The notes below the pieces were generated by a model that was not told the DNA's origin, made no database searches, and saw only the letters and a list, made by a program, of their open reading frames with translations. 28,576 nucleotides of DNA. Source: Akkermansiaceae bacterium UBA5020. Its GTDB lineage: Bacteria > Verrucomicrobiota > Verrucomicrobiia > Verrucomicrobiales > DEV007. The stretch covers positions 1 through 28,576 of the forward strand of contig DGXY01000141.1 of assembly GCA_002396885.1 (NCBI GenBank), in the 5' to 3' direction. Below are positions 6,901 through 14,715 of this stretch, piece after piece; the stretch's first letter is position 1, and every line of letters starts with the position of its first letter. A program made the position numbers and the translations under genes.

Positions 6901-9260
6901 GGGGCGGCCCCGGCGTCGTCACGGAAAACGAGGGTGGCGTTGGCGGCGAGAGCCTGATCGCCGCCGGCATCGGAGAGGAGCATCACGTTTTGTCCGTTTG
7001 GAGCGACGAGGAGGAGGTCGAGATCCCTTGCAAAGCCGTGCTGGAGATTGCGCAGCTCGACGGAGGCGGAGGCGATGGATTGCGTCACGCCCGAGACGCT
7101 GATTCCCGAAGGATAAGGTGTCGCCGAACCTGATGAACCGGAAGAGGGGAAGGTGAGCGTCGTTCCGTTCGTGAAGGTCAGCCCCGATCCCACGGGAGTG
7201 ACGGTGAGATTCACGGTGACGGTTTGGGGCGATCCCGTCACGCCGGGAGCGGTCACGGTGATGGTGCCGGGGTAGGTGCCGGCGGCGAGGCCGGTCGTGG
7301 TGTAGGTGAGCGTGTGCCCGATCCCGGTGCCACTGCTGTTGCCGCTGGTCGGGGAAACGGAAAGCCAGGGCAACGTCTCGGCGATTGTGTAAGCGAGCGA
7401 CCCGCCTCCGGCATTGCGCACCGTAAAGCTCTGGCTGCCCGCGTTCTGACCGGCCGGGGTGCTCTGGGTGATCACGGCGGGAGTGACGGAAAGGATCGCG
7501 GGCGCGGAGGAGACGGGGACGCTGCCGGTGACGGCGTATTCCCCCACGCTGCCGTAGCCGCTCACGTCGTAGGCGTAGGGCGGCGAGGAGCCCGCCGCGA
7601 CGGGCATGCCAACGCCGTCGACGCGCAGGTAATAGGTGCCGGCGGAGACGCTTTGGGAGAGTGTCAGGGTGGTGGCAGCTTTCGTGGCGGTCCGGGAGAG
7701 GAGCACGGTGCCGGCGCTGTCGAGAAGCTCGGCCTTGAGATAGAGATTCGGCGAGATCGCCGCGGGCCTGACCTGGAGGTTAATGGTTCCGGCGCCGGCG
7801 GTGAGGCGCATCAGGTCGAGATCGGTGTTTTTCTCGATGATCCCCCCATCGTTAACCTGGGTGCTGGAGCCTGACTGCAGGGCAAGGGACGGAGCCGTCC
7901 CGAGAGTGTCGCCCTTATCGTCGGTGCGGTAGCCGAAGCCGTTCGTCGTGTTGGTGAGGATGGCGAGGTCGTCCTCGAGATTCGTCGCGCTGGAATACTC
8001 GCCTTTGCTCCACTGGGTGAAGGCGGCGTTGTATCCGGCCCCCATGATCGGCCCCCAGCTCAGGAGGGTGTTGTCGACGCCGTAATAGTATTCGCTCGTG
8101 CCACGACCGTCGTGTTTGAGATTGAAGGTGTGTCCCGCCTCGTGGGAAGCGGCTTCGGCGATGCTCTTGACCTCGTTGCCGAGAAGATTTTCAAAGACCC
8201 AGCAGGGGGTGTCGCCGGTCCAAGTGAAGGATCCGAGGTAGGCGACCCCGCCGGCGCTGCCATACCAAGAGCTCGTCGGGGTAACGATGACGCGGATACG
8301 GCGGTTTTGTGGGGCGGCGTTGTAGCGGGCGAGGTCGGTCGTGACGCTGACCTGAAAAGGCGAAAAATCCTCGGCGACGCGAGCCCAGACATCGTCCATT
8401 TGGTTGGTCGTGAGCGTGCTCGCGGCGGCATTGATCGTCGTAAGATTACGCAGGCTATTCCACTCGGTGCCGGTGACGGATTGGCCGTCGAAATCGAGGT
8501 AGATCACCGCGGTGGCGAGGGGACGACTATCGCGCGAGGGAGGCGTGGCCTCGGCGACTTCGCCTTCCTCGGGCGCATCGGGATTCACCCCGGCGGGAAG
8601 CGGCAGTCCGCTCGTCGATTGCGGGGTCGCTCCAGGTGCGGCGCAGACGAGTTCGTGAAAGGACCGTTGTTCGATGACGAGGGTTCCGTCCTCCTTCGTC
8701 GCGATGCGGTGGGCGATGGGGGAATGGCGGTGGGTAATGGACCCCCGGTAGTCGCCCCGACGGGTGCGCTCGAGGTGCATGGTCGACGTTTCATTGGTGA
8801 CGGTGAGCCCGAGGACGCGGGTGCCGGGTTGGGTTTCCTTGCGGAGAAGTTCGCCTGTAAAGAGGAGGTGATCTCCGAACGGAACCACGACGCGGGCCCC
8901 CACACGGCTCTGGAAGAGAGCCTCGATCGCCTCGATTACCTCCGAGGAAGGCAGGTTCAGGACTGGCGCTTCGTCACCCTTGCGGGGAGGCAAAGAAAGA
9001 GAAAGGAGATCCAGCGAGGGAGGCACGGGAGCGCCGACGGTCGGTCGGTGCGTCGCAAGTGTCGTCGCGACGGAAGTCCTGGAACCGTTGGCGGAGTCTG
9101 CCGAGAAAGGTGCCGAAGGATTGGAGCGCGTCGGACTTGATTGTGAGTCGTGGCTCGATTCACGAGGCGTTCGCGTGAGCCAAAAGACCAAACCTCCTGC
9201 CAAGACAAGAAGCCCTAACGCGATCGCCTGGGGCAGGGAGTGACGGTTGCCTGAGTTCAT
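3975..9260 (-). CDS. Giant secreted multidomain metzincin metalloprotease
   Basis: The 1761-aa protein starts with a signal peptide or membrane anchor (about 8-30). Residues about 245-440 are a zincin peptidase domain with HEAGHTFNLKHD (373-384): zinc ligands His373, His377, His383, catalytic Glu374, and a Met-turn IMGAG (405-409). Asn380 replaces the usual metzincin Gly. Next come a PPC-like beta-sandwich (about 446-580), a BACON-like domain (about 588-688) and a proprotein-convertase P-domain (about 693-860). The rest is alternating FN3 domains (about 863-951, 1089-1180, 1315-1404, 1669-1761) and four related beta-modules with GEPNHAG/SLWW/DTxGSxFDT/AVDG motifs. It is likely exported to degrade extracellular protein or polymer-bound substrates. 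No sorting signal (PEP-CTERM, Por or type IX) is evident at the C-terminus. The catalytic class is well supported; the substrate is unknown. Confidence 0.88.
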   Translation of the reverse strand: MNSGNRHSLPQAIALGLLVLAGGLVFWLTRTPRESSHDSQSSPTRSNPSAPFSADSANGSRTSVATTLATHRPTVGAPVPPSLDLLSLSLPPRKGDEAPVLNLPSSEVIEAIEALFQSRVGARVVVPFGDHLLFTGELLRKETQPGTRVLGLTVTNETSTMHLERTRRGDYRGSITHRHSPIAHRIATKEDGTLVIEQRSFHELVCAAPGATPQSTSGLPLPAGVNPDAPEEGEVAEATPPSRDSRPLATAVIYLDFDGQSVTGTEWNSLRNLTTINAAASTLTTNQMDDVWARVAEDFSPFQVSVTTDLARYNAAPQNRRIRVIVTPTSSWYGSAGGVAYLGSFTWTGDTPCWVFENLLGNEVKSIAEAASHEAGHTFNLKHDGRGTSEYYYGVDNTLLSWGPIMGAGYNAAFTQWSKGEYSSATNLEDDLAILTNTTNGFGYRTDDKGDTLGTAPSLALQSGSSTQVNDGGIIEKNTDLDLMRLTAGAGTINLQVRPAAISPNLYLKAELLDSAGTVLLSRTATKAATTLTLSQSVSAGTYYLRVDGVGMPVAAGSSPPYAYDVSGYGSVGEYAVTGSVPVSSAPAILSVTPAVITQSTPAGQNAGSQSFTVRNAGGGSLAYTIAETLPWLSVSPTSGNSSGTGIGHTLTYTTTGLAAGTYPGTITVTAPGVTGSPQTVTVNLTVTPVGSGLTFTNGTTLTFPSSGSSGSATPYPSGISVSGVTQSIASASVELRNLQHGFARDLDLLLVAPNGQNVMLLSDAGGDQALAANATLVFRDDAGAAPENAQLSGGTYRPTNYGNDDVFPTPAPAGPHGSALAGLVAGGVNGTWQLFALDDFPSADGGQILDGWSLTLVTSLGPAAPTGVTATDGTLTDRVRVTWNASGAATGYEVFRSLIDNPSAAQSLGTTAATTFDDFTTAVGDAYFYRVKASNLDGSSAFSASDAGFRGAAATSNDAFANRTTLTGTSGGVSASNAAAGKESGEPNHAGNVGGKSLWWSWTAPSAGTFTVDTVGSSFDTVLGVYDGGSVSALTVRGSDDDSGGNLTSRSVVQVTAGTSYAIAVDGYGGASGTVNLNFTFSTTPSLPSPPPSISASDGTFSDLVRIEWTAGPGATSYDVRRHTSATFASATLLGNTAALAFDDTTAVPGTTYHYWIVSKNSAGSALNPAGPDTGLRTAAVSNDNFGNRALLTGAGTSVTTSSATATKEGGEPNHAGYAGGKSLWWRWIAPAAGSLTIDTIGSSFDTLLGVYTGSGFGALTSRAADDDSGGNGSSRVSFTVTSGTEYQIAVDGFAGASGSVKLQLSFQSAATPPSPPGGLSASDDAFSDRVRITWTAGSGATSYDVYRHTTTTFSGATLLGNVTATTYDDLTAIAGTTYSFWVVSRNSAGASAPAGPESGRRASSVSNANFSNRTSLSGNSVSATGNSAGAGKEIGEPNHAGDAGGHSLWWTWTAPSPGTLTIDTFGSDFDTLLAIYTGTSVPALTPVASNDDFNGATSRVSFAVVGGATYQIAVDGYRGDSGNVQLRLAFQPETNQSNDLFDDRITLNGEFITATANNEGATREPGEPNHGGTPVGRSLWWAWTAPRDGLLLLDTFGSSFDTTLAIYLGGTLSGLTELASNDDDQEAGTFNSSLFINVFAGEEFAFAVDGFNGAAGEVVLNLFYTSDPIAPNVVRARALPRGKIEVTWTPGLNATSYLIERRDPGSARWRIAGRVTGDTFRFLETRLRPSSLYAFRVRAVNDSGTSAPSPVAGARTRPR
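4257..6398 (-). repeat. Four GEPNHAG beta-modules inside the metalloprotease gene
   Basis: Residues about 957-1083, 1183-1309, 1408-1534 and 1539-1668 share the pattern NDxFxNRxxL...KExGEPNHAG..GG.SLWW.W.AP..G...DTxGSxFDTxL..Y.G...DD...Y.IAVDGxxGxxG. The first three are each preceded by an FN3 domain, giving a period of about 226 residues (678 bp). The fourth directly follows the third. The copies diverge but are clearly homologous, indicating internal duplication. Confidence 0.9.
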
Positions 9261-9331
9261 CGACGGCTTGAGACGAACCTCCGGTCCCGGTTATGCCCGA
9301 AAGGGCGAAAAAGCGCGGCACTGGAGTCTAT

Positions 9332-9361
9332 ATCCTAGATAAACCCGATCGCCAAAGTCAA
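9332..9361 (-). promoter_or_regulatory. Candidate sigma-70-like promoter for the metalloprotease gene
   Basis: On the minus strand, TTGACT (complement of 9356-9361) is followed after 18 nt by TAGGAT (complement of 9332-9337), with an alternative TATAGA a few bases on. This lies 72 nt upstream of the start at 9260. The -35 match is good (5/6) and the -10 match moderate (4/6). It is a pattern match only. Confidence 0.3.
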
Positions 9362-9372
9362 GGCTTTTGGCG
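9350..9372 (-). terminator. Weak terminator-like hairpin after the DUF1501 gene
   Basis: CGCCAAA (9350-9356) and TTTGGCG (9366-9372) form a 7-bp stem with a 9-nt loop, 35 nt beyond the stop of the DUF1501 gene. The following minus-strand sequence has only a short T-run (GGGTTTAT), so termination would be weak. It overlaps the candidate -35 box of the downstream gene. Confidence 0.35.
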
Positions 9373-9407
9373 CGGGCGGCGAATCTTGCTCTTCTCCCAG
9401 AGCCGAT

Positions 9408-10832
9408 TCAGACGAGGATTTCCTTAACGATATGGCCATGCACATCGGTGAGGCGGAAATGGCGGCCTTGATACTGGAAGGTGAGCCGTTCGTGATCGAT
9501 CCCAAGGAGATGCAGGAGCGTCGCGTGGAAATCATGCACATGGACGCCGCCCTCGGCGATATTGTAGCAATAGTCGTCCGTGACACCGTGGGAATGACCA
9601 GCCTTGATCCCGCCGCCGGCCATCCACATCGAGAAGCAGCGGGGATGGTGGTCGCGGCCAAAGTTTGCGGCATTGAACTTGCCCTGGCAGTAGTTCGTGC
9701 GGCCGAACTCACCGCCCCAGATCACGACGGTGTCATCGAGGAGTCCGCGCTGCTTCAGATCCGTGACAAGGGCGGCGGAGGCCTGGTCGGTCTCCTGACA
9801 CTTCGTCTTGATTCCTCCGGGAAGACCACCGTGGTGATCCCAGTCCTGATGATAGAGCTGGATGAACTGCACGCCGCGCTCGGCGAGGCGGCGGGCCATG
9901 AGACAGTTCGCCGCGTAGGTGCCGGGGGTGCGGGCGTCTTCGCCGTAGAGTTGGTAGGTGGAATCGGGCTCGTCGGCGAAGCCGGTCACCTCGGGGATGG
10001 AGGCCTGCATGCGGAATCCCATCTCGTATTGCGCGATGCGCGTCTCGAGGACGGAGTCGCCTGACTTCGCGAGCTGGATGCGGTGCAGCTCCTCGAGACG
10101 GTCGAGCATGCGGCGGCGCGAGGTGGTATCGATACCGGGGGGATTGTTGAGATAAAGAACGGCGTCTTTGTCAGGATTAAAGCGGACCCCGTCGTGTTCG
10201 CCAGGGAGAAAGCCGCTGCCCCAGAGCCGACTCACGAGCGGCTGGCCCTTCATCCCCTTGGTGACGAGGACGACGAATGCAGGGAGATTCTCGTTCATCG
10301 AACCGAGCCCGTAGCTGAGCCAGGATCCGATGCTGGGACGACCGCCGATTTGTGCGCCGGTCTGCATCATGGTGACCCCGGGTCCGTGGTTGATCGCCTC
10401 GGTAAACATCGACTTCACCACGGTGATGTCGTCGGCGATCTTCGCGGTGTGGGGGAGCAACTCACTGAACCACTGGCCACTTTCGCCATGCTGCGAGAAT
10501 TGGAAGGGCGACCCGACGAGGGGCAGGCTCGCCTGGTTCCCCGACATCCCAGTGAGGCGCTGGCCCATCCTTACCTCCTCGGGGAGCTCCTTGCCTTGCT
10601 CGGCGTTGAGGCGGGGTTTGTAATCGAAGAGATCCATCTGCGAAGGACCGCCCGACTGGAAGAGGTAAATGACCCGCTTCGCTTTGGGCCGCTCCGTGAG
10701 AAAGGGAGCGGGCGCTCCAATGGCGGTCGCGGCCTTGCCCATGAGACTGGCGAGGGCGATGCCACCGAGGCCGCCGCCGAAGCGGGTGAGGGCTTCGCGG
10801 CGGGAGAGAAAGGGGAATGGGTCACCGGTCAT
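9408..10832 (-). CDS. DUF1501 family protein (Tat-exported, sulfatase/phosphatase-like fold)
   Basis: The 474-aa protein has a twin-arginine signal at its N-terminus (SRREALTRFGGGLGG, 10-24), then a hydrophobic stretch ending near residue 40, consistent with Tat export of a folded protein. The body has DUF1501 features: FQSGGPSQMDLFDYKP near the start, a GGEFGRT block, GRDHHPRCFSMWMAGGG, and the C-terminal HDFHATLLHLLGIDH. DUF1501 is related to the alkaline phosphatase/sulfatase superfamily; the many conserved His/Asp residues would suit metal binding, but no activity is established. It follows the PSD1 gene by 13 nt, the usual pairing in planctomycetes and verrucomicrobia. The two are probably co-expressed in a periplasmic or surface degradation or electron-transfer system. 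Confidence 0.92.
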   Translation of the reverse strand: MTGDPFPFLSRREALTRFGGGLGGIALASLMGKAATAIGAPAPFLTERPKAKRVIYLFQSGGPSQMDLFDYKPRLNAEQGKELPEEVRMGQRLTGMSGNQASLPLVGSPFQFSQHGESGQWFSELLPHTAKIADDITVVKSMFTEAINHGPGVTMMQTGAQIGGRPSIGSWLSYGLGSMNENLPAFVVLVTKGMKGQPLVSRLWGSGFLPGEHDGVRFNPDKDAVLYLNNPPGIDTTSRRRMLDRLEELHRIQLAKSGDSVLETRIAQYEMGFRMQASIPEVTGFADEPDSTYQLYGEDARTPGTYAANCLMARRLAERGVQFIQLYHQDWDHHGGLPGGIKTKCQETDQASAALVTDLKQRGLLDDTVVIWGGEFGRTNYCQGKFNAANFGRDHHPRCFSMWMAGGGIKAGHSHGVTDDYCYNIAEGGVHVHDFHATLLHLLGIDHERLTFQYQGRHFRLTDVHGHIVKEILV

Positions 10833-10845
10833 GGGTCACGGGGAT

Positions 10846-13800
10846 TCAGCGTTTCGAAATGCACTCGTCGAAATTCAGCAGGGTCGAGACGAGGGTCGCG
10901 GCGGCGGCGACGCGGGCGGGTTGGGTGGTTTGTGAGGGTGCCGATCCCCCGGCGGCGAGGAGGGCCTTGGCGTCCCCGGGGCGGCTCTCGAAATGCGTCT
11001 GTTGCTCGGAGAGAAGGCCTTTCAAAACGGCGCGCTCCCCTTCGTCGGGCATCCGGCTCGTGAGGCGGCGGAAGGCGTCTTCGACGAGGGCGGCGTCGTT
11101 TTCCCCGTGCTGTTCGACGAGCTTCGCGGCGAGGGCGCGCGCGGCTTCGGCGAATTGTGGCGCATTCAGCATCACAAGACCCTGCAGGGGTGAGTCCGTG
11201 CGCTCGATCTTTACCTGACAAACATCCCGTTTCGAGGCGTTGAGTGTCGTCATCAGCGGGCTCGGCGCGGTCTGCCGCATGTAGGTGTAGACGCTGCGGC
11301 GGTAGAGCCCAGCTCCCTTGTCGGGCGTGGAAGGCTTGAAGGAGAATTCGACGTCGTAGGGTTTCACCGAAGGACCGCCGACCTCGTTGACGAGCAGTCC
11401 ACTCACGGCGAGGGCGTTGTCGCGCAGCATCTCGGCGGTGAGGCGCGGGGCGGGATAGCGGTAGAGGAGGGTGTTCTCCGGATCGATCGTGGTGAGTTCG
11501 CCTGAGGCGACATGCGAACTCTGCCGGTAGGTCGCGGAGAGGACGATGGTCTTGAGGAGGTGTCGCAGATCCCACCCATGGTTGACGAAGTCGCGGGCGA
11601 GCCAATCGAGCAACTCGGGATGGGTCGGCAGTCGTCCCTGGCTGCCGAAATCCTCGGCCGTGGCGACGAGTCCGTGGAGGAAGAGCCGCTGCCAGTAGCG
11701 GTTCACGGTGACCCGGGCGGTGAGGGGATTGTCGGAAGAGACGGTCCACTGGGCGAGACCGAGGCGATCCTTCGGTGCATCGGCCGGCATCGCGGGGAGG
11801 AAGGCGGGGGTCGCTGGAGCGACGACGGCGGCGGGAGTGAGATAGGATCCCCGCTCGAGAAGATGGGTCTCGCGCGGTTTGCCCTCGAACTCCGCCATCA
11901 CCATGATCTCGGGGATTTTTTCAACGAGGGCGCTCTGCTCCTTGCGCTTCGCGAGCAGCTTCGTCCGTAGATCGAGCGAGGCGGCGTCATGATGGGTGAA
12001 GAAATGATCGGGATCGGGCGTGAAAGTGGTCGCACCCGAGGCAAGACTCTTCACCGCGGCCCTGGAGAGGGTGCGGTCGTAGACGCGGAAGTCGTCGACG
12101 AGGCCGTTCTTGAAGCCGCTGTCGCGCATCCGTTCGCCGATGACGATAGTGTCGTTGCCTCCGCCGGTGATCTCGCGGGTGAGTTTGTCGCGCACGATCT
12201 CGAGCTCGGCCTCCTCGCCATCGACATAAAGGCGGAGGCCGGCGGCGCGGCTCGAGCCGTCGTAGGTGAGGGCGACATGGTGCCACGAGCCGACCGGGAA
12301 TTCTTCTTTCGTCCGCACGCGGAGAGCGTTGCCCGGCTCATAGTGGACGAGAGCGGCGTTGAGCCTTCCCTCCTCGATGAGGAGTTCATAACCCCGGCTC
12401 GCGGCATCGGTCCAGGCTCTCGAGCGGCTGAAGACGACGGCACGGGCCTTGCGGTCGGGCGTCTGCATCCAGAGTGAGACCGAGAAGAGATCGGAGCGGG
12501 TAAAATTGCCGACTCCGAGGGTCACGGCATCGTCGCCGGTGAGTTTCACGGCCTGGCCGCGATGACCCTCGACGAGGACGTTGTTCGCGTTCGTCTTCGC
12601 CGCCGCGCCTTTCGGAACGAGATTGGGAAACCCACCCTCGACGACTTTTTCGAAGTCGTGGGAAGCAATCGGTTCGGGGAGCGGTGCCGGCGCGTTATGA
12701 CCGGCGAGCCAGGTCTCGTAGTCAGCCTTGGCCGAGGCGGTGTGGGTGGCGAGATCCTTCTCGAGAGTCGCGATTTCCCCCGTGATCCGAGCGAGTTCCG
12801 CCTCTTGCTTCGCATCAGGCAGCCAAAGGGTCGGCGTGGGGATGGCGGGCGTGAAGTAGGAATAGAGGCCGGCCTCGTCGATGTTCGCGAAAAAGGCGGA
12901 GAGGGAATAGTAGTCCTTCGCGGTGATGGGATCATATTTATGATCGTGGCAGCGCGAGCATTCCATCGTCAGGCCGAGGAAGGCGGTGCCATAGGTGTGG
13001 ACGCGGTCGGCGACATACTCGACACGGAATTCCTCGGGCACGCTGCCGCCCTCGACATTCTGCGGATGGAGCCGGTTGAAGGCGGTGGCGAGCTTTTGAT
13101 CGCGGGTCGCATCGGGGAGGAGGTCGCCCGCGAGCTGCCAAGTGATGAATTGATCGTAGGGCAGATTTTCGCGGAAAGCGCGGATGACCCAGTCGCGCCA
13201 CGGCCAGACGAAGCGGTCGCCGTCGACCTGGAATCCGTAGCTGTCCGAGTAGCGAGCCACATCCAGCCACTCCGCGGTGAGTCGCTCCGCGCTCGCTTCG
13301 CTCGCGAGGAGGCGATCGACCACTTTTTCATAAGCGTCCGGAGCGGTGTCGGCGAGGAAGGCGTCGAGCTCGGCAGTGGTGGGAGGAAGGCCCGCGAGAT
13401 CGAAGGTGACACGGCGCAGCCATTTCTCGCGGCTCGTCTCGGGCGAGGGTGAAAAGCCCTTCTCTTGGAGTTTTGTCAGGACGAAGGCATCGATCCCGTT
13501 CTTCAACCAGTCAGATTCCACCTTTGGCACGGGCACTTCCTTCGGGATCGGGACGAACGACCAATGTTCCTGATATTCGGCTCCTTGCTCGATCCAGCGG
13601 TCGAGAAGGGCGACCTCGGCAGGGGTGAGGGATCGCTTGGACTCCGGTGGCGGCATCACCTCGGAGGAATCGTCGCTGTGGATGCGCCAGTGGACCTCGC
13701 TGTCTTTCACCTTGCCGGGGACGATGCCGGTGACGCCGTCGATCGCGGTGGTGGCGTGCTCGAAGCTGTCGAGACGATACTCGGATTTCGCGTTTTTCGC

Positions 13801-13929
13801 ATCGGGACCGTGACAGGCGAAGCACTTGTCCGAAAGAATCGGACGGATGTCCCGATTGAATTCGATCTTCTGCGCCGAGGCGTTCGTCGCGGCGAGGAGG
13901 ATCGGGAGGAGTGGAGAAAGGCGCTTCAT
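10846..13929 (-). CDS. PSD1/PSCyt1-type planctomycete cytochrome protein with LamG insert
   Basis: Starting from the ATG at 13929, the 1027-aa protein has a signal peptide (about 1-20, cut after SAQ-like sequence). A PSCyt1 domain carries the c-type heme motif CFACH (36-40). A DUF1549 domain (about 140-350) ends in a second CxxCH, CSRCH (324-328). A LamG/concanavalin-like domain follows (about 416-636, with SWHHVALTYDG), then a DUF1553/PSD1 domain (about 715-1000, with DNPLTARVTVNRYWQRLFLHGLV). Proteins with this architecture are characteristic of PVC bacteria and are thought to act outside the cytoplasmic membrane; the LamG domain suggests carbohydrate binding. A longer form from GTG 13971 would add 14 residues ahead of the signal sequence and is less likely. 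The gene is followed closely by a DUF1501 partner. Function remains unproven. Confidence 0.92.
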   Translation of the reverse strand: MKRLSPLLPILLAATNASAQKIEFNRDIRPILSDKCFACHGPDAKNAKSEYRLDSFEHATTAIDGVTGIVPGKVKDSEVHWRIHSDDSSEVMPPPESKRSLTPAEVALLDRWIEQGAEYQEHWSFVPIPKEVPVPKVESDWLKNGIDAFVLTKLQEKGFSPSPETSREKWLRRVTFDLAGLPPTTAELDAFLADTAPDAYEKVVDRLLASEASAERLTAEWLDVARYSDSYGFQVDGDRFVWPWRDWVIRAFRENLPYDQFITWQLAGDLLPDATRDQKLATAFNRLHPQNVEGGSVPEEFRVEYVADRVHTYGTAFLGLTMECSRCHDHKYDPITAKDYYSLSAFFANIDEAGLYSYFTPAIPTPTLWLPDAKQEAELARITGEIATLEKDLATHTASAKADYETWLAGHNAPAPLPEPIASHDFEKVVEGGFPNLVPKGAAAKTNANNVLVEGHRGQAVKLTGDDAVTLGVGNFTRSDLFSVSLWMQTPDRKARAVVFSRSRAWTDAASRGYELLIEEGRLNAALVHYEPGNALRVRTKEEFPVGSWHHVALTYDGSSRAAGLRLYVDGEEAELEIVRDKLTREITGGGNDTIVIGERMRDSGFKNGLVDDFRVYDRTLSRAAVKSLASGATTFTPDPDHFFTHHDAASLDLRTKLLAKRKEQSALVEKIPEIMVMAEFEGKPRETHLLERGSYLTPAAVVAPATPAFLPAMPADAPKDRLGLAQWTVSSDNPLTARVTVNRYWQRLFLHGLVATAEDFGSQGRLPTHPELLDWLARDFVNHGWDLRHLLKTIVLSATYRQSSHVASGELTTIDPENTLLYRYPAPRLTAEMLRDNALAVSGLLVNEVGGPSVKPYDVEFSFKPSTPDKGAGLYRRSVYTYMRQTAPSPLMTTLNASKRDVCQVKIERTDSPLQGLVMLNAPQFAEAARALAAKLVEQHGENDAALVEDAFRRLTSRMPDEGERAVLKGLLSEQQTHFESRPGDAKALLAAGGSAPSQTTQPARVAAAATLVSTLLNFDECISKR

Positions 13930-14018
13930 CCGGGGGAATGGGATCGTGCCACGAAAGCATCGCGGCCTCACAAGGAAATGTCGACAATCGCTCCGTTCTC
14001 ACGCAAGTTCGCCCACTC

Positions 14019-14711
14019 ATGGATCGCGCAATCACGGCCTATCCCGAAACCCTCGAGTGGCTCGCCGAGACCGTCGCGGCGATGAAGGTCGACGCGGACT
14101 CGCTCCAGCGCCCCTTGAGTCGTTGTGATCTCGCCCGGTGCGGCGGGACCTGCTGTCATGATGGCGTGTATCTCGGGCCGGAGGAGGCCGAAGTGCTGCG
14201 AGGTGTCGTTGCCGGGGCAAGAGGGGAGCTTGAGGCCATGGGGCTCAAACTGCCTTCGCGAGTGGTCGTCTACGGATCTTGGCGCGACATCACTTCCGGA
14301 CCGAAGACCGCGGTGCGGCACGTGCCGAGGCACGGAGTCGTCGAGGACTATCCCGCCCATTTTCCCGAGACGGCCTGTGTCTTTCTCCTCGAGGACGCGC
14401 GCTGCGCCCTCCAATCGCTCGCGATGCAGCGCGGTTTGCCGCCCTGGTTCTACAAACCGCTCACCTGCTGGATGCATCCGCTCGCCTTCGACGGGATCGA
14501 GGACGGGGGGCCGGTCCTGACCTTGCACCACGAGGAGAACGACCCCCAACGTTTTCCCGACTACGACGGGTTTGCCTGCCGCACGCCCTGCGGCAAGACC
14601 TGCGCCGGCGGGGAGCCCGCGTGGAAGGTGCTGGAGGACGAATTGCGTTACCTCGGCGAAGTCGGCGGGCGGGATTTGGTTGGGGAGATCGTGGCGGTGA
14701 CGGAGGAGTGA
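14019..14711 (+). CDS. YkgJ-like cysteine-cluster protein (putative Zn/Fe-chelating)
   Basis: This 230-aa soluble protein has a conserved Cys pattern. Cys36, Cys41, Cys45 and Cys46 lie in CDLARCGGTCC. Cys120 and Cys129 follow, then Cys150 in PLTCWMHPL, and Cys187, Cys191 and Cys195 in CRTPCGKTC. The pattern resembles the YkgJ/UPF0153 and DUF3109 families, which are predicted to bind zinc or an Fe-S cluster. There is no signal peptide. The ATG at 14019 is chosen over longer readings that enter the divergent PSD1 leader. The EamA transporter start lies 4 nt after the stop, so the two are probably cotranscribed. The biological role is unknown. Confidence 0.72.
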   Translation: MDRAITAYPETLEWLAETVAAMKVDADSLQRPLSRCDLARCGGTCCHDGVYLGPEEAEVLRGVVAGARGELEAMGLKLPSRVVVYGSWRDITSGPKTAVRHVPRHGVVEDYPAHFPETACVFLLEDARCALQSLAMQRGLPPWFYKPLTCWMHPLAFDGIEDGGPVLTLHHEENDPQRFPDYDGFACRTPCGKTCAGGEPAWKVLEDELRYLGEVGGRDLVGEIVAVTEE

Positions 14712-14715
14712 AGTG

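Noticed and set aside
9295..9306. GCCC-GAAA-GGGC hairpin in the metalloprotease leader
   Set aside because: The 4-bp stem is too short for a terminator and lacks a T-run. It was not listed as a functional site.
10083..11063. 326-codon plus-strand ORF across the PSD1/DUF1501 junction
   Set aside because: It is antisense to two well-supported proteins and has no family similarity that I can recognise.
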